A stretch of DNA of 64,000 nt from Botrimarina hoheduenensis (GTDB lineage: Bacteria > Planctomycetota > Planctomycetia > Pirellulales > Lacipirellulaceae). The position numbers were made by a program, and so were the translations under genes. Below the pieces are notes generated by a model. It was not told where the DNA came from. It worked only from the letters and a program-made list of their open reading frames with translations, and searched no databases. Shown here piece by piece: positions 17,837-27,434 of this stretch. How positions within the stretch are numbered: the stretch's first letter is position 1; each line of letters begins with the position of its first letter. The stretch lies in assembly GCF_007859815.1 (NCBI RefSeq), contig NZ_SJPH01000011.1, forward strand, positions 46,111 to 110,110, read 5' to 3'.

Positions 17837-19270
17837 CACGTCGGTCAGGCGGAACTCACGGCCCTGGTAGTGGTAGGTGAGCCGCTCGTGGTCGACGCCC
17901 AAGAGGTGCAAGATCGTCGCGTGTAGGTCGTGGATGTGGACTCCGTCGGAGGCGACGTTGTAGCTGTACTCGTCGGTCTCGCCGTGCGTGTGGCCCGCTT
18001 TGACGCCGCCACCGGCCATCCACATAGTGAAGCAGCGTGGGTGGTGATCGCGCCCGAAATTCTCGCCCTCGAGCTTGCCCTGGCAGTAGCTGGTGCGGCC
18101 GAACTCGCCGCCCCAGATCACGAGCGTGTCGTCGAGCAGGCCGCGTTCCTTCAGGTCGGTCAGCAGGGCCGCTGTCGGTTGGTCGGTCTGCTTGCACTTT
18201 GCCCTGATGCCGCTGGGCAGGCTGGAGTGATGGTCCCAGTCTGGGTGATACACCTGGATGAAGCGAACCCCTCGCTCCGCGAGCCGGCGGGCGCGGAGGC
18301 AGTTGGCGGCGTACGTGCCGGGCGTGTTGACGTCTTCACCGTAGCGAGCGAGGGTCGCTTCGGACTCGTCAGAGAGATCGGTCACCTCCGGCACCGAGGC
18401 CTGCATCCGGAACGCCATCTCGTACTGGGCGATCCGGGTCTCGAGTTCGGGGTCCTTGGTCTGGGCGAGCTGCATCTGGTTGAGCCGCTGGATGCGATCG
18501 ATCGCCTTCCGCCGAGCTTCCCGCGAGACGCCAGGAGGGCTGTTGAGGTAAAGCACCGCGTCCTTGTCGGCGCGCAGCAGCACTCCGTCGTAGCGTCCCG
18601 GCAAGAACCCGCTGCCCCAGTAGCTAGAGACCAGTGGCTGACCCTCACGGTCGTTCGAGACCAGCACGACGAACGCCGGCAGGTTCTCGTTTTCACTGCC
18701 GAGCCCGTAGGAGGCCCACGCCCCCATGCTCGGCCGGCCGGGAAACTGGGACCCGGTCTGCATCATCGTGACGCCAGGGCCGTGATTGATCGCCTCGGTG
18801 TAGACCGACTTGATCACGCAGAGGTCATCGACGACGCCGGCCGTGTGCGGGAGAAGGTCGCTCACCCAAGCGCCGGACTGGCCGTGCCGATCGAACTTGA
18901 ACGGCGACCCGACCAGCGGGAGGCTCGACTGGCTTCCGCTCATCCCGGTGAGCCGCTGACCGCCGCGGACCGAGTCGGGCAGTTCCTGGCCGTGGTCTTT
19001 GTTGAGACGCGGCTTGTAGTCCCACAGGTCCATCTGCGAGGGCCCGCCGGATTGGAACAGGAAGATGACCCGCTTGGCCCGCGCCGCGTGGTGGAGCCCC
19101 GAGTCGAGCGGCGAAGCGGCCGCCCTCGCGCTTTGTCCCATCAGGTGCCCGAGCGCTATTGCTCCGACGCCGTGGCCGAATCGCGAGAGGAACTCGCGGC
19201 GGCTGAAATCTTCGGGAGCTTCGTGACCCGTGCACAGCGCGGAGGCGCCGCAAGAGTGGCTTACCGACAT
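17804..19270 (-). CDS. DUF1501 family Tat-exported protein (copy 2)
   Basis: The product has 488 residues and a twin-arginine-type leader (SRREFLSRFGHGVGAIALGH). Family signatures are VIFLFQSGGPSQMDLWDYKP, INHGPGVTMMQTGSQ and [16 protein letters not shown]. Its start overlaps the end of the upstream PSCyt gene by 10 bases. It is clearly paralogous to copy 1 at 13601-15028, but the two diverge through most of their length and become base-identical only in the final 33 bases and beyond. The function is not established for the family. Confidence 0.9.
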   Translation of the reverse strand: MSVSHSCGASALCTGHEAPEDFSRREFLSRFGHGVGAIALGHLMGQSARAAASPLDSGLHHAARAKRVIFLFQSGGPSQMDLWDYKPRLNKDHGQELPDSVRGGQRLTGMSGSQSSLPLVGSPFKFDRHGQSGAWVSDLLPHTAGVVDDLCVIKSVYTEAINHGPGVTMMQTGSQFPGRPSMGAWASYGLGSENENLPAFVVLVSNDREGQPLVSSYWGSGFLPGRYDGVLLRADKDAVLYLNSPPGVSREARRKAIDRIQRLNQMQLAQTKDPELETRIAQYEMAFRMQASVPEVTDLSDESEATLARYGEDVNTPGTYAANCLRARRLAERGVRFIQVYHPDWDHHSSLPSGIRAKCKQTDQPTAALLTDLKERGLLDDTLVIWGGEFGRTSYCQGKLEGENFGRDHHPRCFTMWMAGGGVKAGHTHGETDEYSYNVASDGVHIHDLHATILHLLGVDHERLTYHYQGREFRLTDVHGSVVSPILA

Positions 19271-22200
19271 CGGATCGCCTCATCGAGGTTCATGATGGAG
19301 TTAATCAGCACGGTCGCCGCGGCGAGCTGGGCGCAATCGACCGAGTCGCTGTAGGTAGCAGCCCCGACGGTGAGGAACTCTTCGGCGGCTTGTGCGTCAG
19401 CACGGAATACCGCCAGTTGCTCTTCGTACGCCGCAACGAGCACACCGATCTCCTCGGTCTCGGCGGGGCGGCCCGTGAGCGACTCGAACGCTTCACCGAT
19501 CAGCGGCTCGATTTCGTGCCCGTGCTCTTGAATCAGCCGCTGAGCGTACACGCGAGCGGCTTCGACAAACTGCGTGCCGTTGAGCAGCACGAGCGCCTGA
19601 AGCGGCGAGCTGACCATGTCGCGCTTCAGCAAGCACACCTCACGACGATTCGCGTTCATCGTCATCATCACCGGCGAGGGCGACGTGCGCTTCCAGAACG
19701 TGTAGAGGCTCCGCCGGTACAATTCCTCACCGCTGCCCGTGTCGAGCGGGGTGTAGGCAAGCGCGAGGTCATACGGCTTCACCGGTGGACCACCGACGCG
19801 ATTGACCAACAGCCCACTGACAGCTAGTGCGTTATCGCGGACCATCTCCGCCGACAGGCGATTGCTCGGCCCACGGCTCAGTAAGCGGTTCTCCGGGTCG
19901 ATCTCTCGCACCTCAGGACTGACTACGCTGCTCTGCCGGTAGGTCGCTGACAGCACCATCGTTCGAAGCAGCCGGCGGACATCCCAGCCGCCGTTGACGA
20001 AGTCTCTCGCCAGCCAGTCGAGAAGCTCGGGATGGCTCGGCGGCTCGCTCTGGCTTCCGAAGTCCTCGGGGGTCCGCACGAGTCCGGCGCCGAAGAGCAT
20101 CTGCCAGTAGCGATTAACTGCCACGCGGGCGGTGAGCGGGTGATTGGGCTCGAAGAGCCAGCGCGCTAGCCCGAGTCGATCGGCCGGCTGGTCCTCTGGA
20201 AAGGCGGGCAGGAAGTGGGGAGAGCAGGCCACGACCTTCTCACCGTGATTGTCGTAAGCGCCGCGTTCAAGGATGTACGCCGGCCGGGGCTCCGATCGCT
20301 CGTGCATCACGGTGATGGCCGGTATGCCGTCCATCACTTCGTTCCAGCGTGTCCGCGCGTCGCGTAGCTCGTCCCTGGCTGCGCGAACCGCTGGATCGAT
20401 CGCGGAAACGTAGTAAGAGAGGAGGTCGCCCTCGTCTGCGAACGCCAGCGCCTCGCCGTCGAACCCGTGTCGAACCTCGATCGGCGTCAGTGTCCGGTCG
20501 TACACTCGGAAGTCATCGACAACGCCGCCCTTGAACCCACGGTCGCGGAATCGCGAACCGATCGCGAGGTCATAGTAACCCGCCCGCCAGTCATTGATCG
20601 TTCGCGTCAGCGAGTCCTGGACAACACTTGTCTCGGCTGCTTCGCCATCGACATAAATGCGTAGTCCATCCGCTCGGCTGGAGCCGTCGTAAGTGACGGT
20701 GATGTGCGTCCACTGTCCTGACGAGAGGACATCGCCCGTCTCGATAGCGATCGCGTTGCCGGGCCAGAAGTGGGCGATATTCGCCCTCAGGTGGGCGCCC
20801 CGTTGGACCAGGGCGTAGCCGATGCTCCCCGCGTCGTCCCAGCCGCGTGAGCGACGCCAGATTACGCCGCGCTCGTCGACCTCATTTGGCCGAACCCAGA
20901 TCGAGACACTGATCGGTTCGTGTCGCTCGATATGACCCACACCCGGCACAACGACGGAGTCGTCGCCAGTAAGCCGAACCCCGTTACCGGCGACACCCTC
21001 AACGACTTCGTTCAACTTGTTAGTGATTGCCGGCCGCGACTGATCTATTCGATTGACGAAGGCCCTTACCGTATCAGGCTTGAGTGGCTTCTGGTTCGTC
21101 TCGACGAAGCCGCCGTCCTCCTCGAACAAGAGCTCCTCGGGGGGCGAGGGGTCCTGCTCGTCGAAGTCGATCCGAGCAACGATTCCTGGGATCGACAGTT
21201 CGCCCGGGACGACGTTCGCCTCCCACGCGACGAAGCGTTGGGAGGCCTTATGTTCGGCTTCCTTCAGCTTCTCTTCCGCCTTGCGAACGCCGCGCTCAGC
21301 CACGGAGAGCGCGGCTTCCTGCTCCACCGACGGCAGAGGCATCGCCGGTGTGGGCGTCGCGTCAGTGAAGTATGAGATCAGCCCGCGTTCGTCCACATTC
21401 GCAAAGAACGACGTTAGGCCGTAATAATCCTTCATCGTGATGGGGTCGAACTTGTGGTCGTGGCACCGCGCGCACTCCATCGTCAGGCCGAGGAACGCCG
21501 ACGCGAAGGTGTGTGTCCTGTCCGCGACGTTCTCGACACGGAACTCCTCGACCACGCTACCGCCCTCTTTCTTGTGCGAGTGTAGCCGGCAGAAGACCGT
21601 CGCCAGGCGTTGCTCACGCGTCGGCTCCGGCAGCAGGTCGCCGGCCAACTGCCAGGTCACGAACTCGTCGTAAGGCTGGTTGCGGCGGAACGCCTCGATG
21701 ACCCAGTCTCGGTAAGGCCACACAAAGCGTTCGTCGTCTCGTTGGAACCCGTACGAGTCCGAGTAACGGGCAACGTCGAGCCACTCGCTCGCTATCCGCT
21801 CGGCGTGGGCGTCGGATTCGAGGAGTCTGTCGACAACTCGCTCGTACGCGTCGGGAGACTTATCGACTAGAAAAGCATCGATTTCGTCGAGTGCAGGTGG
21901 CAGTCCGGTCAGATCCAGGGTCACGCGGCGGAGCCAAGTGCGGCGGTCCGCCTCACGATTGGGGCGTAGCTTCGCGGATTGGAGACGCCGATGCACAAAG
22001 CGATCGATGGGCGAGCGGGCCCAGTCGTCGCCCGATTTGGGCGTCTCGACTTCGGCAGGAAGTGGGCGGAAAGACCAGTGCTGGGCGTAGGCCGCGCCCG
22101 ACTCGATCCACCTGCGTAGGGTCTCTTTCTCCGCTTCGGTGAGAGGCTTCTTGGCCTCCGGCGGCGGCATCAGCAACTCCGGGTCGGCCTCATGGATCCT

Positions 22201-22488
22201 CTCGATCACGAGACTCGACTCGGCGTCCCCCTCAACGATTGCCCCGTAGTCGATCGCCTCGTCGCGGAGGTCCAGTCGAAGCCCCGCTTCGCGGCTGTCT
22301 TCAGCTGGCCCATGGCAGAAGAAGCATTTGTCCGACAGGATCGGTCGGACGTCGCGGTTGAAGTCGATCGCCTCGTCCGCGCACGCCGCGGCCGTCACGG
22401 CGAGCACAACAGTCGCTGCGAGGCTTGGAACCGACACGAGTGGCGAATGGCCGGCGGCCGAGTCAGCGTTCAGTCTGATGCGGCTCAT
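19261..22488 (-). CDS. PSCyt1-DUF1549-LamG-DUF1553 protein (copy 2)
   Basis: ATG 22488 is preferred (1075 residues) because a signal-peptide-like stretch (LAATVVLAVTAAACADEA) follows; ATG 22506 is also possible, while the longer frame to 22698 crosses the presumed promoter. CxxCH is at residues 55-59 (CFFCH). DUF1549 (SPIDRFVHRRL, WLDVARYSDSYGFQ), a LamG-like insert (TITVTYDGSSRADGLRIYVD, residues about 600-690) and DUF1553 (PLTARVAVNRYWQ) follow. It is coupled to the downstream DUF1501 gene. A perfect 16-bp palindrome lies about 135 bases upstream. Function unknown; co-occurrence with agarolytic genes suggests a surface or periplasmic role in polysaccharide use. Confidence 0.87.
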   Translation of the reverse strand: MSRIRLNADSAAGHSPLVSVPSLAATVVLAVTAAACADEAIDFNRDVRPILSDKCFFCHGPAEDSREAGLRLDLRDEAIDYGAIVEGDAESSLVIERIHEADPELLMPPPEAKKPLTEAEKETLRRWIESGAAYAQHWSFRPLPAEVETPKSGDDWARSPIDRFVHRRLQSAKLRPNREADRRTWLRRVTLDLTGLPPALDEIDAFLVDKSPDAYERVVDRLLESDAHAERIASEWLDVARYSDSYGFQRDDERFVWPYRDWVIEAFRRNQPYDEFVTWQLAGDLLPEPTREQRLATVFCRLHSHKKEGGSVVEEFRVENVADRTHTFASAFLGLTMECARCHDHKFDPITMKDYYGLTSFFANVDERGLISYFTDATPTPAMPLPSVEQEAALSVAERGVRKAEEKLKEAEHKASQRFVAWEANVVPGELSIPGIVARIDFDEQDPSPPEELLFEEDGGFVETNQKPLKPDTVRAFVNRIDQSRPAITNKLNEVVEGVAGNGVRLTGDDSVVVPGVGHIERHEPISVSIWVRPNEVDERGVIWRRSRGWDDAGSIGYALVQRGAHLRANIAHFWPGNAIAIETGDVLSSGQWTHITVTYDGSSRADGLRIYVDGEAAETSVVQDSLTRTINDWRAGYYDLAIGSRFRDRGFKGGVVDDFRVYDRTLTPIEVRHGFDGEALAFADEGDLLSYYVSAIDPAVRAARDELRDARTRWNEVMDGIPAITVMHERSEPRPAYILERGAYDNHGEKVVACSPHFLPAFPEDQPADRLGLARWLFEPNHPLTARVAVNRYWQMLFGAGLVRTPEDFGSQSEPPSHPELLDWLARDFVNGGWDVRRLLRTMVLSATYRQSSVVSPEVREIDPENRLLSRGPSNRLSAEMVRDNALAVSGLLVNRVGGPPVKPYDLALAYTPLDTGSGEELYRRSLYTFWKRTSPSPVMMTMNANRREVCLLKRDMVSSPLQALVLLNGTQFVEAARVYAQRLIQEHGHEIEPLIGEAFESLTGRPAETEEIGVLVAAYEEQLAVFRADAQAAEEFLTVGAATYSDSVDCAQLAAATVLINSIMNLDEAIRCR

Positions 22489-22622
22489 GGTGGCCAACGC
22501 GGACATGATGAGGTTTGGATCGAACCATCGAGCCGGCGGCGATCCGCCCTGGCGAGAACCAATGGCCAGCATCGGCCAGCGGGCGGGTGCCTGGGAAGCA
22601 GTGCGTCTCGAAACCCTATTGT

Positions 22623-22638
22623 ATTTTGTCGACAAAAT
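22623..22638. promoter_or_regulatory. Palindromic operator candidate ATTTTGTCGACAAAAT
   Basis: A perfect 16-bp palindrome whose core TTGTCGACAA agrees with ATTGTnnACAAT sites near 31934, 47013 and 48135. It sits between the esterase gene end and the PSCyt gene start, about 135 bases upstream of ATG 22488, as expected for an operator of that unit. Confidence 0.6.
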
Positions 22639-22740
22639 CAGTCTACTCAGCGGGTTCACCCGACGCAAGTAGTCCGCCGGCTCCTCAGCGTTCTCCAAGT
22701 GAGTTGAGAACCAAGCTGGTGCGAAGCTCCCTTCGTGGTT

Positions 22741-23565
22741 TTAGGCTTTTAGCTGGTCGCCGAAGAAACGCAGCGTCGTGGCGACGTGCGTTGCCCAGTA
22801 CGCCCAGTCGTGGCCGCCGGGGTGCTCCACGTAGATGTGTGGTAGGTTTATGTCGAGTAGTCGTTGGTGGAGCGCTCGATTCGCGTCGATCAGCGTGTCG
22901 TCGATTCCGCAATCGAATCGAAAGGGGGGCAATCGAATCGCGCTGGCGGCAAGTGCGCCGAAGGCCGATCGCTCATCGTCGCCACACCCATAGTCGTCGA
23001 GGTCTTCTTCAACGAACTCGCCCATCTGCACGAATTCGGTAATCGCCGAGTGGGCGGCGAAGGCGGCAAAGTACTCGGGATGCTTGGCAGCCAGCCGCAG
23101 GGCGCCGTAGCCTCCCATCGACAGGCCGGCGATGAAGCGCATCGCGTCAAGCGACGTTGGCAGTCCGGCTTCGACCATTGCGGCCGGGACGTCGCGGACA
23201 ATCCAGTCGTCGAAACGGCGCCCGTTGTGCGGCAAGTACGCGGTCCCGTCAAACATGAGTCCGTCCGACGGCATCGCCAGGAGCATCCGCGGGAGCTGCC
23301 CGGCGTCGATCATCCGCTGGGCGGTGAGGTGAACCCCCGCCTTCTGTGACCAAGACCAGTGGCTGCCGTAGACGCCGTGCAGCAGGATCACGATCGGAAG
23401 GACCTCATCGGACCGAACACCTCGCGGCACGAAGACGCAGATGTCACCGCGGCCTTGCAGGCTCGGCGTCTTGACGGTCAAGAAACGCAGACCGGCCGAC
23501 TCGTAGGCCGGATCGGAGACTTCGATGGTGCGGAATCGTGACACTAGTGTGGCGTCGGGGTTCAA
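22741..23565 (-). CDS. Alpha/beta-hydrolase esterase (esterase D / S-formylglutathione hydrolase-like)
   Basis: The product has 274 residues. The oxyanion segment PIVILLHGVYGSHWSW, the nucleophile elbow GLSMGGYGA and the histidine region HPGGHDWAYW give a complete Ser-Asp-His pattern of the PF00756 putative-esterase family. There is no signal peptide, so it is probably cytoplasmic. Its ATG overlaps the stop of the alcohol dehydrogenase gene by 4 bases. Relatives include S-formylglutathione hydrolases and carbohydrate esterases. Next to an alcohol dehydrogenase, and in a locus with a P450 expected to release formaldehyde, a formaldehyde-oxidation role is attractive; deacylation of a sugar is the alternative. 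Confidence 0.75.
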   Translation of the reverse strand: MNPDATLVSRFRTIEVSDPAYESAGLRFLTVKTPSLQGRGDICVFVPRGVRSDEVLPIVILLHGVYGSHWSWSQKAGVHLTAQRMIDAGQLPRMLLAMPSDGLMFDGTAYLPHNGRRFDDWIVRDVPAAMVEAGLPTSLDAMRFIAGLSMGGYGALRLAAKHPEYFAAFAAHSAITEFVQMGEFVEEDLDDYGCGDDERSAFGALAASAIRLPPFRFDCGIDDTLIDANRALHQRLLDINLPHIYVEHPGGHDWAYWATHVATTLRFFGDQLKA

Positions 23566-24668
23566 TCTAAGCGCAAGACGCCCTTGGCGATGCGGCCGTT
23601 GAGCATGTCATCGAAGGCGGCGCCGAGGTCCTCCAACGCGTACTCGCGGCTGATCAGCTCGTCGAGGAGGAGTCGTCCGCTGGCGTAGAGGTCGAGAAGA
23701 ACGGGCAGATCAATCGCGGGTCGGCATCCACCGTAGAGCGGGTTGATATAGGTCTTGTCCCACTCGAACAGATTCATGTCGATCGAGATCTCTTGCTCGA
23801 TCCCCGACGCCTGAACGGCGGTGCCCCCGGAACGGATCATAGCTAGAGGCGAGGCGCCAAGCTCCGGGACAGCGGTCGCTTCGATCGCCACATCAGCACC
23901 AAGACCCCCACACAGCCGCTCCACCTCGGCGGCGGCGCGAAGTAAGCCGCGATCGTCACGCTCAGCGAGGATCGTGTGGGTAGCGCCGAATCGCCGCGCC
24001 AACTCTAGCCTGGTCTCGCTCAGGTCGATCGCGATAACCCGGCGGGCGCCGGCGATCCGGCAGCCCTGCACGGCGTTGAGCCCGACCCCTCCGCAGCCGA
24101 TCACGACCGTGTTGTCACCCGGACGCACTCCGCCCGCTTTGACGGCGGACCCGAAACCGGTCATGACGCCACACCCGATCACGCAGGCAGACGCCCAAGG
24201 GATGTCGATTGTGATCGGTACGATCGCGGCTTCACGGACGACGGTCGCGCCACTCATGGTCCCGAGCGCGAATGAGCGCTCGATCGGAACACCGTTGAGT
24301 CGGGTCGCCGAATCGTGGGCGTGTCCGCCCGCAGGGGCGGGGGCGGTGACCGTGTTGTTTCTTTGGCAGAGGTTCTGGTGGCCGCGCAGGCACATCGGAC
24401 ATGCTAGGCACGGGATCGCCCAGTTCAGGAGAACTCGATCGCCGACCGCGCACGCAGTTACGCCGTCACCGATCGCGGCGACGACACCCGCTCCCTCGTG
24501 GCCGACGACCACTTGCCGGTCCCAGCGGAGCGAGTCGTGATCGGTGTGGCAAACGCCCGAGGCCTTCAGCGCGACCAAGACCTCACCCGGTCCGGGCTCG
24601 CCGACTTCGATCTCGCGGATCGAGAAGCCGCCCTCGGTGTCACTGATCGCCGCCTTGGTGGTGATCAT
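23562..24668 (-). CDS. Zinc-dependent alcohol dehydrogenase (MDR, class III-like)
   Basis: The product has 368 residues. Catalytic zinc ligands are visible in GVCHTD and GHEGAGVV. The structural zinc cluster is intact (CLACPMCLRGHQNLC), and the Rossmann motif is VIGCGGVGLNAVQG. The sequence resembles class III / NDMA-dependent type alcohol dehydrogenases, which include S-(hydroxymethyl)glutathione or mycothiol dehydrogenases. It is the fifth gene of a minus-strand unit (GH50, PhoD-like, MFS, GH117, then this) and overlaps the esterase. Zinc alcohol dehydrogenases of unsettled role accompany P450 sugar demethylases in marine Bacteroidetes loci. The substrate here is not proven. Confidence 0.82.
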   Translation of the reverse strand: MITTKAAISDTEGGFSIREIEVGEPGPGEVLVALKASGVCHTDHDSLRWDRQVVVGHEGAGVVAAIGDGVTACAVGDRVLLNWAIPCLACPMCLRGHQNLCQRNNTVTAPAPAGGHAHDSATRLNGVPIERSFALGTMSGATVVREAAIVPITIDIPWASACVIGCGVMTGFGSAVKAGGVRPGDNTVVIGCGGVGLNAVQGCRIAGARRVIAIDLSETRLELARRFGATHTILAERDDRGLLRAAAEVERLCGGLGADVAIEATAVPELGASPLAMIRSGGTAVQASGIEQEISIDMNLFEWDKTYINPLYGGCRPAIDLPVLLDLYASGRLLLDELISREYALEDLGAAFDDMLNGRIAKGVLRLD

Positions 24669-24699
24669 ATAAAACTCCGGGCTGACCCGGCTCCGCAGA

Positions 24700-25767
24700 T
24701 CACTCGTACGTCTCGCGGCGAAGGAAGTAGCCCTTCAGGCTCTCGTCGACCTCGAAACGCCGTATGTACCCGGAGTGCTCGGCGACTTCGTGGCAGAGAC
24801 CCCAGCGTAAACCCTCCAGCGGCCCCTTATCGTGGTCGGGCGTGCGAAAGAGGCCGTTCGCTTCAGGCGCGCCTTTGATGTACGCCATGATCTCGAAGTT
24901 CAGACCGTCGGGCGCCCACTGAAGCGTGTTCCGCTCCGGGCCGTCGGTTGTCAGCATTGCGGCGATCCCGCCGTCGTAGTGCCAAACGCACACCTCGTGG
25001 CCCGAGTTCGTGATCGGGTTGTAATCACTGCGGACGTACGGGCCTTCGGGCCGATCGGCGATCGCGACGCCCCACTTCGTCTCGCGGCCGCCCATAAACA
25101 TCTCCTCACCCATCGGTTCGCCCTTGTAGTACAAGTAGAACTTGCCACGGTACGCCATCAGGGTCGGGTCGTGGGTCTTGTGGCTGTCGAAGCTCCCCTT
25201 GGCCTTTACGAGAAACCGGTTGTCGAAGTCGCCGTCCCACTCGCCGTCCTGGGCCGCCGAGAGCACTGGCCCGGGGAGCTTCTCCCATGGCCCGTCGGGG
25301 CTGTTGGCCACGGCGATCGACACGTTCTCGTACGAACGCCTCAGGTAAGGCGACTGTACCACCTGATAGACTAGGTAGTATTTGCCGTCGTGGGCGAGCA
25401 CCTCGGGTGTGAAGACGCTGCGGTCGTCGTAGGTCCCCGACTCGCCGCGTGCAATCGCGACACACTGTTCGGTCCAATGCCATCCGTCGTCGCTCGTGGC
25501 GTGCCACACGTCGCAGTGGTCCCACGGGAAGGTTTTTGCGTCGAGGTCGCCCGAACCGAAACCGTGGCTCACCCCGGTCGAGCGGCTGTACCAGACGTGA
25601 TACTTGCCGCCGGCGTAGATCACGGCGCTCGGGTCACGCCGAACGATCCCATTGCGCTCTTCAGCGAGGTCGCCGGTGATGGGCTTGGATATGATCTCGC
25701 AGTACCACTCGGGCCCCTTCAGATAGTTCTTGGCCCGCTTGGTGGCGGCACTTTCTTTCTTAGGCAC
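24700..25767 (-). CDS. GH117 alpha-1,3-(3,6-anhydro)-L-galactosidase (neoagarobiose hydrolase)
   Basis: The product has 355 residues from GTG 25767, with AAAGG upstream and no signal peptide, so it is probably cytoplasmic. It reads as a five-bladed propeller ([23 protein letters not shown]). D45 (RRDPSAVI), D200 (THDPTLM) and E258 (SGHEVCVW) are spaced exactly like the catalytic residues D97/D252/E310 that I recall for the Zobellia GH117 enzyme. GH117 removes 3,6-anhydro-L-galactose from the non-reducing end of neoagaro-oligosaccharides. Sitting directly downstream of the MFS importer, it would feed the plus-strand anhydrogalactose operon. Confidence 0.92.
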   Translation of the reverse strand: MPKKESAATKRAKNYLKGPEWYCEIISKPITGDLAEERNGIVRRDPSAVIYAGGKYHVWYSRSTGVSHGFGSGDLDAKTFPWDHCDVWHATSDDGWHWTEQCVAIARGESGTYDDRSVFTPEVLAHDGKYYLVYQVVQSPYLRRSYENVSIAVANSPDGPWEKLPGPVLSAAQDGEWDGDFDNRFLVKAKGSFDSHKTHDPTLMAYRGKFYLYYKGEPMGEEMFMGGRETKWGVAIADRPEGPYVRSDYNPITNSGHEVCVWHYDGGIAAMLTTDGPERNTLQWAPDGLNFEIMAYIKGAPEANGLFRTPDHDKGPLEGLRWGLCHEVAEHSGYIRRFEVDESLKGYFLRRETYE

Positions 25768-25806
25768 CGACGAAATACCTTTATTGAGGACCGATACAAA
25801 CCGCGG

Positions 25807-27399
25807 CTAGGCCTGAACAGACCGAATTGCCGACTTGCCCGCGAAGGCGGCTTGGATCTCTTCGATCGACAGATTCTTCGTTTCAGGCAAGCAGAAGTGG
25901 AGGACGATCAAGCCGAGCAGCGGGATCGCGATAAAAGAACCGAAGACCGCTGCCGCACCGAAGGTCGAGAGCGCGACCGGGAAGAGGAACTGCACAACGT
26001 AGCTTGTCATCCCCGTGACAAAATGAAAGATCGGGATCGCGACTCCACGCACCGAAGTCGGGAATATCTCCGACAGCAGGATCCACATCACGGGCCCGAC
26101 CGAGAACTGGAACGCTGCGATAAAGCTGAGGATGCCGCCGACGATCAGTCCGGCTGGCAGGTCCACGGAACTCTCTAGAAGCAGGTTTTCGTGCCGGCGG
26201 GCTTCTGTTTCGCCGATCGCTTCCGCCAGCGCCGACTTGAATGCCATGTCGCTATCAAACGGCTTTCCGAGCAGCGGGCTCAACAGAGTGACATCCAGCC
26301 CCGCCGGTAGGGTCGCGACGCCCGTCTCGGTCAGCCGGTACTTCGCTTGGCTGAAGCCGTAGGCGCAGAGTCCAAGGCTCGCGATGATCCAGAAGAAACC
26401 TAGCAAGACGACCGGTCTCCGGCCGAGCCGATCGACGACAAACAGAGCAAGTACCGCGAAGACGGCGCTGATCACGCCCATAACTGCCGCCTGGACGAAC
26501 GCCGCATTCGTATCGAATCCGAGCTGCTTGAAGACGGTCGGGGCGTAGAAATAGATCGCGTTGATGCCGGTCGCTTGCTGGGCGATGGCTATCGTCAAAC
26601 CGATGATCACCGCCGTGCGCAGGCCAGGCTTCAGCAGCTTGTAGACCTGGTCGAGGACGGGCAGGTTCTTGCTTTCCGCGTCGAGCCCCTGCTTGATTTC
26701 AGCAAGCCGCTCATCAAACTCGCTCTCCGGAGCAATCCGGCGCAGGGCTGCCTCGGCTTCCGCGTCGCGACCTCGGAACATCAACCACCGAGGGCTCTCC
26801 GGGATCAAAAAGAGCAAGCCGAACCAGAGCAATGCGGGGGGGATCTCCGACCCGAGCATGTGGCGCCACAGGTTGTCGGGCTCCAGGCCGATCGAGCGTA
26901 TCCACGGGGCGTCGGACTGGCTCGCGGCCACGATACCGAGATTTATGAAGTACGCCCCCGAGAGTCCGATCACCGTGTTGATCTGGCTGAGCGTGACCAG
27001 CTTGCCACGCCACCTGCTAGGAGCGATCTCACCGATATACATCGGCCCGAGCGACAGCGACGTGAACGCCAAACCGCCGAGGAACCTAGCGGCGGCGAGC
27101 TGCCACCAGCTCGGAGCGACGGCCGACCAGATTGCCGACAGCACGTAGATGAACGCAATGCCGAGAAGCGTCTTCTTGCGGCCTAGAGCGTTGCAGAACC
27201 AGCCGGTCGCGAGCAACGCGAAGAGAACGCCGAGTCCCGGTGAGCTGACGACAAAGCCGAGCCCCCAGTCGCTGAGGGAGAACTCCTCACGGATCAAGTC
27301 CACGCCGCCGGAGATCAAGACTGCGTCGAGCCCGAAGATCAGCCCTCCCAGGGCAACGATTGCCGAGTAGACGATGGCTCTTGAGTTCGATGGGGCCAT
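25807..27399 (-). CDS. MFS sugar porter (proton symporter family)
   Basis: ATG 27399 is chosen over the longer frame because AGGAAG precedes it and the first transmembrane helix (IVYSAIVALGGLIFGLDAVL) follows at once. The 530 residues show about twelve hydrophobic segments and sugar-porter signatures: GRKKTLL after TM2, PESPRWL before the central loop, VDRLGRRPV after TM8 and PETKNLSIEEI at the C-terminus. A long loop around residues 370-430 is unusual. It lies between the PhoD-like gene and the GH117 gene in the agar unit, so import of neoagaro-oligosaccharides or galactose across the inner membrane is likely. It is the only transporter seen in the window. Confidence 0.88.
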   Translation of the reverse strand: MAPSNSRAIVYSAIVALGGLIFGLDAVLISGGVDLIREEFSLSDWGLGFVVSSPGLGVLFALLATGWFCNALGRKKTLLGIAFIYVLSAIWSAVAPSWWQLAAARFLGGLAFTSLSLGPMYIGEIAPSRWRGKLVTLSQINTVIGLSGAYFINLGIVAASQSDAPWIRSIGLEPDNLWRHMLGSEIPPALLWFGLLFLIPESPRWLMFRGRDAEAEAALRRIAPESEFDERLAEIKQGLDAESKNLPVLDQVYKLLKPGLRTAVIIGLTIAIAQQATGINAIYFYAPTVFKQLGFDTNAAFVQAAVMGVISAVFAVLALFVVDRLGRRPVVLLGFFWIIASLGLCAYGFSQAKYRLTETGVATLPAGLDVTLLSPLLGKPFDSDMAFKSALAEAIGETEARRHENLLLESSVDLPAGLIVGGILSFIAAFQFSVGPVMWILLSEIFPTSVRGVAIPIFHFVTGMTSYVVQFLFPVALSTFGAAAVFGSFIAIPLLGLIVLHFCLPETKNLSIEEIQAAFAGKSAIRSVQA

Positions 27400-27434
27400 A
27401 AACACTTCCTGGTTCGCTACAATTGCTGGGAGAC

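Noticed and set aside
17930..19354. 474-codon plus-strand open frame
   Set aside because: Antisense to the second DUF1501 gene, whose motifs are unambiguous.
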